A stretch of DNA of 64,000 nucleotides from Pontibacter litorisediminis (lineage in GTDB: Bacteria > Bacteroidota > Bacteroidia > Cytophagales > Hymenobacteraceae): contig NZ_JARDUA010000001.1 of the NCBI RefSeq assembly GCF_029360645.1, forward strand, positions 744,001 to 808,000. Reading direction: 5' to 3'. Below, piece by piece: positions 8,836 to 15,640 of the stretch. Position numbers and translations under genes: made by a program. The number at the start of each line of letters is the position of its first letter. Position 1 is the stretch's first letter. The notes beneath the pieces were generated by a model. It saw nothing but the letters and a program-made list of their open reading frames with translations. It ran no database searches and was not told the origin of the DNA.

Positions 8836-9339
8836 ATGAGTTTCTACTCCACCCACCCCGAAGACCTTTTTCTGGATGCTGCCCGCAAAGGAGATGTGGA
8901 CTATCTGAAACAGGCGATTGCGTCTGGCATTGATCTGGAGGCCCGGGATGGCAGAGGCTATACGGCCCTTATCCTGGCAAGCTATAACGGAAATATGGAG
9001 GCTGTGAAAGTGTTGCTGGAGGCCGGAGCGGATGTGAACGCGGCCGATGCCGGCGGAAACACCTCCCTGATGGGTGTCAGCTTTAAAGGCTATGACGAGA
9101 TTGCCCGTTACCTGATCTCCAAAGGCGCAAACCTGAACCTCCGAACCGGCAACGGCGGCACCGCTTTGATGTTTGCCTCCTTATTCGGCAGAAATGTGCT
9201 GGTAAAAACCCTGCTTGACAGCGGTGCAGATGCTACCCTGCAAGACATACGCGGTCTTACCGCCTTCGACCTGGCCATACAGCAAGGCAACGTAGAGGCG
9301 CTGGAGTTGTTTAAAGAGCACGCCAAGCAACTGAAATAA
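8836..9339 (+). CDS. Ankyrin-repeat protein
   Basis: A 167-residue protein made almost wholly of four to five ankyrin repeats. The 33-residue period is visible from the recurring pattern G-TALxxAxxxGxxxxVKxLLexGADvN, for example DGRGYTALILASYNGNMEAV and GNGGTALMFASLFGRNVLV. There is no signal peptide or membrane segment. Ankyrin repeats mediate protein binding and have no catalytic function; in bacteria such small proteins often partner catalases or other stress enzymes, but no partner is adjacent here. It converges on hemA, with a probable shared hairpin between. Confidence 0.9.
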   Translation: MSFYSTHPEDLFLDAARKGDVDYLKQAIASGIDLEARDGRGYTALILASYNGNMEAVKVLLEAGADVNAADAGGNTSLMGVSFKGYDEIARYLISKGANLNLRTGNGGTALMFASLFGRNVLVKTLLDSGADATLQDIRGLTAFDLAIQQGNVEALELFKEHAKQLK

Positions 9340-9386
9340 AATTCCCCTTAGAAGCCAGCTACAAGACCTTGCTTTCAAGGGGAATT
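9340..9386. terminator. Inverted repeat between convergent genes
   Basis: AATTCCCCTT (9340-9349) pairs with AAGGGGAATT (9377-9386) around a 27-nt loop, between the ends of the ankyrin gene and hemA. Its position suggests a bidirectional terminator; the loop is long for one. Confidence 0.45.
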
Positions 9387-9407
9387 AGGCACACGAATGT
9401 ACTTTAT

Positions 9408-10688
9408 TTACGCCTCCTGCTTCTGCTCCAGCTGAAACAAGGCAGCCAGCCCTTGCAAAAGTTCCTCCGACTCGCCGCGCTGGCAGGCGGCCTTCAGCTC
9501 TATGGCTGGCAGCTTTACGATCTTGTTCAGCATGCTTTTGGTAACGGCCTCTACGGCAGCTTTCTCCGCCTCGCTCAGGTTTTTAAGGTAGCGGGCCAAC
9601 TCCTGCTGGCGTATCTCCTCCAGCCGGTTCTTGAACTGCTGCAGCGCCGGTGACATAGCCATTTCCTTTGTCCAGGCCTGGAACTCGGTCATCGCCTCCA
9701 GCACGATTTGCTTCACGGCTGGCACAGAGGCCAAACGCATTTCCAGGGCAGCCGTGGCGCGGTTGCGGATGTTGTCGATGTTCAGTACGCGTACCCCCTC
9801 CAGCGTCTCCAGCTCCGCATCTATGCTGCGGGGCATGGACAGGTCCACGAAGAACTTTGGCGTGCGCAGGGCCTGGCCTTGAAGGGTGTCTTTGCTGATG
9901 AAAAAACAGTCGCCGGGAACCGAGGAAATCACCACATCAGCCACTTTTACCTCTTCCCACACCTGCTCCCAATACACGGCGGTGGCTCCTGTTTTCTGCG
10001 CCAGCTCCAGCGCCTTGTGGTGCGTTCTGTTGGCGATCACAATGTTTCTGATGGCTGATTTCTGGAAGTTGTCGCAGACGTCGGCACCGATTTCCCCTAC
10101 CCCGATCATGAGCACGCGCGGGTTCTCCATACCTTTGGTCAGCTCCTCCACCAGCTCCACGGTGGCGTAAGACACAGAGGCGGCGCCGTCGCGGAAAGCG
10201 GTCTCGTTTACCACCAGCTTGTTGGCGGCAAAAATTGTGTGCATCAGGCGGTGCAGGAACGGGCCGGCCATGTTGGCGTCAGCCGCCCACTGGTAAGCCT
10301 TCTTCACCTGGTTCAGTATCTGCATGTCGCCCACCACCTGCGACTCCAGCCCCAGCGACACATAGAACAGGTGCTGTACCGCCTCCTCGTGGCTGGTTAT
10401 ACTTTTAAAGTACGGCGACACCTCTTTGGTAGCGATAAAGCCCTTCTCCAGAGCGATCAGCTTGGTCAGTTCCCGCGAAAGGTCCTGCTCCGAGGCATAG
10501 TATACTTCGGTGCGGTTGCAGGTGGAGAGCACCAGCACATCACGGGCGTCCGTGAACTCGTTGATCTTATCGAGCAGGTTCTTACAGGCTATCTCGTTCA
10601 ACGACACCGCCTCGCGTACGGCAATGGGGGCAATCTTATAAGACAGAGTAAGCGCTTTAAATGTGTGCTGCATGGTGTTGTTTCTCAT
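9408..10688 (-). CDS. hemA: Glutamyl-tRNA reductase
   Basis: A 426-residue enzyme that reduces glutamate on tRNA-Glu to glutamate-1-semialdehyde with NADPH, the committed step of C5 haem synthesis. Catalytic Cys57 lies in STCNRTEVYY, LGLESQVVGD is at 112-121, and the NADPH-binding GVGEIGADV starts at 196. The C-terminal dimerisation helix bundle is complete. Two starts fit: ATG at 10688 or at 10673 (MQHTFKALTLSYK); the second agrees better with the possible promoter described under the upstream dyad. It lies directly downstream of the phosphorelay cluster on the same strand, but is separated from it by a terminator (10859-10887) and has its own upstream dyad at 10731-10742, so it is probably transcribed separately and regulated. 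Confidence 0.95.
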   Translation of the reverse strand: MRNNTMQHTFKALTLSYKIAPIAVREAVSLNEIACKNLLDKINEFTDARDVLVLSTCNRTEVYYASEQDLSRELTKLIALEKGFIATKEVSPYFKSITSHEEAVQHLFYVSLGLESQVVGDMQILNQVKKAYQWAADANMAGPFLHRLMHTIFAANKLVVNETAFRDGAASVSYATVELVEELTKGMENPRVLMIGVGEIGADVCDNFQKSAIRNIVIANRTHHKALELAQKTGATAVYWEQVWEEVKVADVVISSVPGDCFFISKDTLQGQALRTPKFFVDLSMPRSIDAELETLEGVRVLNIDNIRNRATAALEMRLASVPAVKQIVLEAMTEFQAWTKEMAMSPALQQFKNRLEEIRQQELARYLKNLSEAEKAAVEAVTKSMLNKIVKLPAIELKAACQRGESEELLQGLAALFQLEQKQEA

Positions 10689-10699
10689 CGTTTACCTTG

Positions 10700-10707
10700 C
10701 AAATTTC
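10700..10707 (-). promoter_or_regulatory. Possible -7 element of hemA
   Basis: On the minus strand these bases read GAAATTTG, one mismatch from the Bacteroidota -7 consensus TAnnTTTG. If transcription began some 5 nt downstream, the dyad at 10731-10742 would be centred close to -41, the classical class II activator position. This is a weak single-site prediction. Confidence 0.35.
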
Positions 10708-10730
10708 CACATTCAGCCCCTGCCATAATA

Positions 10731-10742
10731 TGACATTTGTCA
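10731..10742. promoter_or_regulatory. CRP/FNR-type dyad upstream of hemA
   Basis: The sequence TGACATTTGTCA has perfect arms TGACA/TGTCA and fits TGAC-N4-GTCA, the FixK/FNR-family half-site arrangement. With flanks it reads ATGAC-ATTT-GTCAC. The dyad at 15435-15446 upstream of the first kinase has the same form, including the outer A and C. It lies 43 bp upstream of the hemA ATG. Confidence 0.6.
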
Positions 10743-10858
10743 CCTTACGAGGTGTTCTTTATCAGTAAAAGTATAAAACGTGCAGGGTTTATACTTGGAA
10801 GAGTCCAAACGCGCACTGTTTCTCCAGTTGCATGGGGATAATCCGGTATAGCTACAAA

Positions 10859-10887
10859 AGAAAAGAGACGCACCTTCGTGCGTCTCT
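10859..10887 (-). terminator. Terminator of the phosphorelay operon
   Basis: Arms 10864-10873 and 10878-10887 (AGAGACGCAC with its complement) enclose a 4-nt loop, and a T-rich tail follows on the minus strand. It lies between the receiver-CRP gene and hemA and should separate their transcripts. Confidence 0.85.
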
Positions 10888-10911
10888 GTAAAGTCTTACG
10901 TCCGCGATTTG

Positions 10912-11973
10912 TTAGTTTCGCATCCGCTCCAGTTTATCCTGGTTCAGGATGGTGATGCGGCTGCCCTGGCTGTCGATCAGCTTTTCGTCTTTGAAGTCGG
11001 CAAGGGTGCGGATAACGGTTTCTTTGGAAGCCCCCACGATGCTGGCCAGGTCCTCGCGCGAGATGGCGATCTGCTTCACACTTCCCTCCTCCCGTTGGTA
11101 CTGCTTCTCCACCAGCAGCAGGGCCTCGGCCACACGCTTGCGCACCGAGTTGTAGGCCAGCTTCAGCAGCCGCTCCTCGCGGTCTGCCAGGTTATCCGAC
11201 AAGATTTTGATGAACTTGCTGGCCACGTCGCGGTTGCGGTGCAGCAGCGAAAAGAAGTCCTCCTTCGGAATCACGTACACTTCCGACTCCTCCAGTGCCA
11301 TGGCCGACTCGCGGTAATGCGTTTCTTCCAGCAGGTCGAGGTAGCCTATACAATCCCCTTCCTTGTAGAGGTGCGTGATGTACTCCCGCCCTTCCTCATT
11401 CGACTTAAAGGTTTTCACGCGGCCTTTGTTCAGGAAAAAAAGCGAGTTGGGGCGGTTGCCTTCCATAAACAGGTACTGCTTCTTTTTCAGCATTGTCAGG
11501 CGCCTGTCAGAAGAGATCAGCTGCTCCAGCTCCTCATAGCCCTTGGCTTCCTCAATAAACTCCTCCAGCCCCTGCGCATCCTTTTTAAAATCTGCCTTCA
11601 GGATCTCGTTTTTCTTCAGGCGCATCTCTATGGCGTCCAGCAGCTCCACATCATCGAAAGGCTTGGTCAGGTAGTCATCGGCCCCCAGGTTCATACCCTT
11701 CCTAAAGTCTTCTTTCTCAGACTTTGCCGTCAGGAAAATAAAAGGGATACTTGCGGTGGCGGCATCCTTGCTGAGCAGGTGCAGCACCCCGTACCCGTCC
11801 AGCTGGGGCATCATGATATCGCAGATGATCAGATCCGGCTGTTCTTTGCGCGCCAGGTCCACACCTACCCTGCCATTCTCGGCCTGCATCACCTCATAGT
11901 TGGCCAGTTCCAGAATCTCAGCCGTGTTCTCCCTGATGTCGGGGTTGTCTTCTATCAATAGAATCTTTTTCAT
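10912..11973 (-). CDS. Response regulator with CRP-type DNA-binding output (REC-cNMP-HTH_CRP)
   Basis: A 353-residue fusion. Residues 1-120 are a receiver with phospho-acceptor Asp52 in LIICDIMMPQLDG, Thr82 and Lys104. About 150-260 is a cyclic-nucleotide-binding-like beta-roll, and 270-335 is a CRP-type winged helix. The recognition helix GASKETVIRTL keeps Glu318 and Arg322, the residues equivalent to CRP E181 and R185 that read the GA of TGA half-sites. The ligand pocket lacks an obvious cAMP signature, and no FNR-type cysteine cluster is seen, so the receiver probably supplies the input. Its start codon overlaps the kinase stop (ATGA), so the two are translationally coupled. Nearby dyads of TGAY-N4-RTCA form are candidate targets. 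Confidence 0.92.
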   Translation of the reverse strand: MKKILLIEDNPDIRENTAEILELANYEVMQAENGRVGVDLARKEQPDLIICDIMMPQLDGYGVLHLLSKDAATASIPFIFLTAKSEKEDFRKGMNLGADDYLTKPFDDVELLDAIEMRLKKNEILKADFKKDAQGLEEFIEEAKGYEELEQLISSDRRLTMLKKKQYLFMEGNRPNSLFFLNKGRVKTFKSNEEGREYITHLYKEGDCIGYLDLLEETHYRESAMALEESEVYVIPKEDFFSLLHRNRDVASKFIKILSDNLADREERLLKLAYNSVRKRVAEALLLVEKQYQREEGSVKQIAISREDLASIVGASKETVIRTLADFKDEKLIDSQGSRITILNQDKLERMRN

Positions 11974-13205
11974 GCTTCAGCAGTGTTTGGAAAAGTTATG
12001 ATGAAAGTAGTGCCTTTGTCCAGCTCACTCTCATAAGAAAGCGAGCCGCCCATTATCTCCACATACCTTTTTACGATGTTGAGGCCGAGGCCTGTTCCCT
12101 GTATGTTTGTCACGTTTTGCGCCCGGAAAAACGGGGTGAACAGGTGCGCCTGATCCGCGGTCGGTATCCCAATGCCCTCGTCTTTCACTGTTATCGTGAG
12201 GGCGTCGTCTTCCTGGGCGGTGGTGAAGTATACTTTCTTGCCCTCGGCAGAGTACTTGCTGCCGTTGGAGAGCAGGTTCAGCAGGATATTCTTCAGCAGC
12301 TGCTTGTCAATGGTTACCGTGTCGTGCGAGCCGTGGTGGCGGTAGTCGATCTTCTGCCCTTGTTTCAGGTAGCCATTCATCTCCTCCACAATCTCACGGG
12401 CAAAAGGCACCAGGCTGAAAGTGGTGGGCACGTTGTAGATCCGGCCCTCTTCGATGCGGCTGATAGACAGGAAGTCGTTGAGGATGGTGGTCAGGTTACT
12501 CACCGCCGACTTGATGCGGTCCACGTGCTTCTGCCGCTTCTCGTCGTCTTTCTCGGTTTTATACTTGCTCACCAGCGAGGCAGACGACAGCACCGTGCTC
12601 AGCGGCGTCCGGAACTCATGGGAGGCGATGGTCACAAAGCGGGACTTCAGCTCGTTCAGCTCCCGCTCTTTCTGCAGGGCTTTCTGTATCTCGAGCTGCG
12701 CCTCCTCCAGGCTGCGGTTGGTGTGCTCCAGCTTCCTGATCGCCTCGGCCAGTTCCTGTGTGCGCTCCTCTACTCGCTGCTCCAGCTCCGCGTTCAGCTT
12801 CTGTATCTCGGTAAGGCTCTTGGCATGCTCAATACTGTACCGGATCGAGCGCTCCAGGTCAAACGGGTTAAAGGTGCCCTTCACCAGGTAATCCATAGCG
12901 CCCACCCGCATGGCCCGCTCGTCCGTCTCCAGGTCGCTCTGCCCGGTCAGAAGTATAAACGGAGCCTTGGTGCCTTCCTCCACTGCCTTCGAGATAAGCT
13001 CCAGCCCGTTGTGTGCCCCCAGGTAGAAATCCACCAGGTACACATCATGCGCATTCTGCCGGATCAACTCCAGCGCCTCCTCAAAGGAAGAAGACCATTG
13101 GAGCTTATAATTCCTCCCGGGGATGTCATCCATGATGTCCCTGGTGATGATGTAATCATCCTCATCATCGTCAACCAGCAGCACGCGTATCTTGTTGTCA
13201 GGCAT
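11970..13205 (-). CDS. Receiver-histidine kinase hybrid (REC-HisKA-HATPase)
   Basis: From the ATG at 13205 the product has 411 residues: an N-terminal receiver (about 5-125, phospho-acceptor Asp59 in YLVDFYLG), a long coiled coil (about 130-188), a HisKA domain with His196 in IASHEFRTPLS, and a HATPase_c domain whose G-box reads QGTGLGLNIV. No membrane segment is present, so it is cytoplasmic and takes its signal by phosphotransfer to its own receiver, probably from the upstream PAS kinase or through the small receiver protein. The open frame extends to an ATG at 13262, but those 19 residues are low-complexity and derive from the repeat region. The stop overlaps the downstream receiver-CRP start. 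Confidence 0.93.
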   Translation of the reverse strand: MPDNKIRVLLVDDDEDDYIITRDIMDDIPGRNYKLQWSSSFEEALELIRQNAHDVYLVDFYLGAHNGLELISKAVEEGTKAPFILLTGQSDLETDERAMRVGAMDYLVKGTFNPFDLERSIRYSIEHAKSLTEIQKLNAELEQRVEERTQELAEAIRKLEHTNRSLEEAQLEIQKALQKERELNELKSRFVTIASHEFRTPLSTVLSSASLVSKYKTEKDDEKRQKHVDRIKSAVSNLTTILNDFLSISRIEEGRIYNVPTTFSLVPFAREIVEEMNGYLKQGQKIDYRHHGSHDTVTIDKQLLKNILLNLLSNGSKYSAEGKKVYFTTAQEDDALTITVKDEGIGIPTADQAHLFTPFFRAQNVTNIQGTGLGLNIVKRYVEIMGGSLSYESELDKGTTFIITFPNTAEA

Positions 13206-13212
13206 AGTATGA

Positions 13213-13250
13213 GTTAGAGGGTTAGAGAGGTTAAGCGTTAGAGAGGTTAA
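13213..13250. repeat. Tandem 14-bp direct repeats
   Basis: GTTAGAGAGGTTAA occurs at 13221-13234 and again at 13237-13250, separated by GC, with a partial unit GTTAGAGG at 13213-13220. The array sits just upstream of the receiver-kinase start. Related units in the opposite orientation (CTAACTCC, CTAAACTC) occur at 13331-13346, just beyond the end of the next gene, so the two groups flank the 150-bp spacer as a loose inverted pair. Confidence 0.7.
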
Positions 13251-13354
13251 AAATGAAGTCATTTTAATTGCCTTCTAAAAGTATAGAAGTTCAAGAGCTG
13301 TACTTCAAAAAGTGTATCACTCTCAAACTCCCTAACTCCTAAACTCTTTAACTT

Positions 13355-13807
13355 CTATGGTTTTGGAAGTTCTACAATCTCAAACCAGTACTTGCTCAGG
13401 GTCCGCATCACATCTACCAGCGAGGTGAATGTTACCGGCTTGGTAATAAAGGAGCTTACCCCCAGGTCGTAGGTACGCAGGATGTCCTCCTCAGCTTTCG
13501 AGGTGGTCAGCACCACCACAGGAATCACCCGCAGGTGCTCGTCAGACTTAATGTCTTTTAAAGCCTCGCGGCCGTCTTTTTTCGGCATGTTCAGGTCCAG
13601 CAGGATGAGGCCGGGGGTAGGGTACTTTTCCTTATCGGTATACTTTCCCCGGTTGTGCAGGTAGTCCAGCAGTTCCTCTCCGTTCTCCACGAATTGCACC
13701 TGGTTCTTCAAACGACTTTCGTCCAGGGCTTCTTTTACCAGCATTCGGTCTTCTGCGTCGTCGTCGGCAATTAGTATCACGATCGTTCTTCTGTTATTAG
13801 CGCTCAT
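13355..13807 (-). CDS. Single-domain response regulator (CheY/Rcp1-like)
   Basis: A 150-residue stand-alone receiver. The acidic pocket is ADDDAED at 14-20, the phospho-acceptor is Asp71 in LILLDLNMPKKDG, and the conserved Thr/Lys are in VVLTTSK and FITKPV. Length and loop features match the Rcp1-type receivers that partner PAS- or phytochrome-type kinases. It has no output domain, so it likely shuttles phosphoryl groups. It starts only 7 bp after the upstream PAS kinase stop, so the two form a transcription unit and probably a cognate pair. A 150-bp gap with direct repeats separates it from the next gene of the cluster. Confidence 0.93.
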   Translation of the reverse strand: MSANNRRTIVILIADDDAEDRMLVKEALDESRLKNQVQFVENGEELLDYLHNRGKYTDKEKYPTPGLILLDLNMPKKDGREALKDIKSDEHLRVIPVVVLTTSKAEEDILRTYDLGVSSFITKPVTFTSLVDVMRTLSKYWFEIVELPKP

Positions 13808-13814
13808 AAATATA

Positions 13815-15410
13815 TTACTGAAGATGCTTCTTCGCTAAAGTTATAATAAAGGTCGTGCCCACATTTGGCTGGCTGCGGGCGGTGATGTCGCCGCCATGGC
13901 GAATGGCGATTTTACGCACAATGGCCAGGCCGATACCCGACCCTTCATACTTCTGGCCCTCCAGCCGCTGGAAAATATTAAAAATGCGGTCCAGGTACTT
14001 CTCGTCAAAACCAATGCCGTTGTCCTGTATACGCACCTCCACCAGTTCATCGCCAGGTGTGGAGGTTAGCCGCTCTTTCAGGTGTAGCTCACTGGCAGTG
14101 ATGTGTATCTCCGGCTTCACCCCTTCCTTACGGAACTTGATGGCGTTACTGATCAGGTTTTGGAACAGTTGGCGCATCTGGGTCGGGTCAGCATCGATGG
14201 TAGGCAACGGCGTATGGGTTATCTGCGCACCTGTTTTCTCTATCACGATCTCCAGGTCCGACAGCACCTCCTGCAGCACCTTTTCCAGGTCTACCTGTAC
14301 ATAGGGCTTCGCCTTGGAGGTAACCCTGGAGAAGTCCAGCAGGTCGTTGATGAGGTTCTGCATGCGGGAGGCCGCATTGAGCATGCGCTCCACGTAGTCC
14401 TTTCCCTGGTCGCTCAGGTTCTCGTACTCCTTGGTCTTCAGCCTGTCACCGAAGGCCTGTATCTTGCGCAGCGGCTCCTGCAGGTCGTGCGACGAGACAT
14501 AGGCAAAATCCTGCAGCTCGCGGTTGCTGCGCTCCAACTCGGCTGCGTAGCGCCGTAGCCGCTCCTCGCTGAGCTTCTGCTGCGTAATGTCATGTATAAA
14601 GCCGGTGTATACTTTGCGGTCGGTTAGCTGCACCTCGCTGATGCTGAGGTAAATAGGAAAAACGATACCGTTCTTCTTCAGCCCCGACACCTCGCGTCCA
14701 ATGCCGATAATGCGCCTTTCCCCTGTTTCGTGGTAGTGCTGCATGTAATTGTCGTGCAGGCTGCGGTCTGGCTCGGGCATCAGCTTGTTGATCTTTTGCC
14801 CGATCAGCTCGCGCTCCTCGTACTGGAACAGCTTGGCAGCCGCCGGGTTCACCATCTCAATCACACCGCGGGTATCGATGATGATGATGCCGTCCACGGC
14901 CGTCTGTATAATCGAATTGATGCGGCTTTCGCTCTCGCGCAGCCGCTGCTCCGTTTTCTTCAGGCTGGAGATGTCATGCACTATCCCCGTGAAGATGGTC
15001 TTGTGCTCCAGCTTCACCTCGGCAATGCTCAGGAAGAAAGGGAAGAGCTCCCCCGTCTTCTTTTTGCCCAGCACCTCCCGGCCCTTGCCGATGATCTGCC
15101 CCACCCCGGTCTTCATGTAACGGGAAATGTAGACGTCGTGCATGCTATGGTCGGGCTCGGGCATGAGCATGCTCACGTTCTGGCCAATCATCTCTACCGG
15201 CTCGTAGCCAAAGATACGGGCCGCAGCCGGGTTCGCGCTTTCCATGATACCACGGGCATCAATGGTGATGATGCCATCCACAGCGGTCTCAATAACGGCT
15301 TTCAGCCTTGTCTGGCTCTCTATGTCTCTTTTATTTAGATGCTGTTTGTCTTCCAATGGCGTTTCTTTTTTTAAAGGTAACTGCAAATGCCCCAATTTAC
15401 AAAAGCTCAT
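13815..15410 (-). CDS. Soluble sensor histidine kinase with two FixL-like PAS domains
   Basis: A 531-residue kinase without membrane segments. Two homologous PAS domains (about 35-150 and 163-278) are followed by a coiled coil, a HisKA domain with His308 in VSSHDLQEP and HATPase_c (about 410-528, G-box GSGIGLAIV). Both PAS domains contain the block MPEPxxSxHDxY ... IIGxGRE seen in rhizobial FixL. The histidine that binds haem in FixL corresponds here to His91 and His219, and the distal-pocket arginine to Arg111 and Arg239. Haem binding is therefore plausible in both but not shown; some PAS domains of this type may lack haem. It leads an operon-like series: receiver, receiver-kinase, receiver-CRP. 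A CRP/FNR-type dyad lies 25 bp upstream of its ATG. Confidence 0.92.
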   Translation of the reverse strand: MSFCKLGHLQLPLKKETPLEDKQHLNKRDIESQTRLKAVIETAVDGIITIDARGIMESANPAAARIFGYEPVEMIGQNVSMLMPEPDHSMHDVYISRYMKTGVGQIIGKGREVLGKKKTGELFPFFLSIAEVKLEHKTIFTGIVHDISSLKKTEQRLRESESRINSIIQTAVDGIIIIDTRGVIEMVNPAAAKLFQYEERELIGQKINKLMPEPDRSLHDNYMQHYHETGERRIIGIGREVSGLKKNGIVFPIYLSISEVQLTDRKVYTGFIHDITQQKLSEERLRRYAAELERSNRELQDFAYVSSHDLQEPLRKIQAFGDRLKTKEYENLSDQGKDYVERMLNAASRMQNLINDLLDFSRVTSKAKPYVQVDLEKVLQEVLSDLEIVIEKTGAQITHTPLPTIDADPTQMRQLFQNLISNAIKFRKEGVKPEIHITASELHLKERLTSTPGDELVEVRIQDNGIGFDEKYLDRIFNIFQRLEGQKYEGSGIGLAIVRKIAIRHGGDITARSQPNVGTTFIITLAKKHLQ

Positions 15411-15434
15411 AGGGCAATAATAACATTTTTAAAA

Positions 15435-15446
15435 TGATATAGATCA
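15435..15446. promoter_or_regulatory. CRP/FNR-type dyad upstream of the PAS kinase
   Basis: The sequence TGATATAGATCA fits TGAT-N4-ATCA, matching 8 of 10 bases of the FNR consensus TTGAT-N4-ATCAA; with flanks it is ATGAT-ATAG-ATCAC. It lies 25 bp upstream of the kinase ATG, which is too close for simple class II activation from the annotated start and would suit autorepression. It could instead serve the divergent gene at 15641. Confidence 0.55.
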
Positions 15447-15640
15447 CTATTACCACTGACGCTGCTCATAATGTCCACGCCATTGCCTGCCTACCTTGTG
15501 ATGCCTTTTCTCCGCTGAAGTTGGCCCTGTTTGTACATTTATCTGGTTCCAACAGCAGCGGTTATACTAGAAGCAAAGCGGCGCACAGGCGCTGCATGCA
15601 GTATAATTTCATTTTTCATCCTAAGTACGTTACAGCCACC

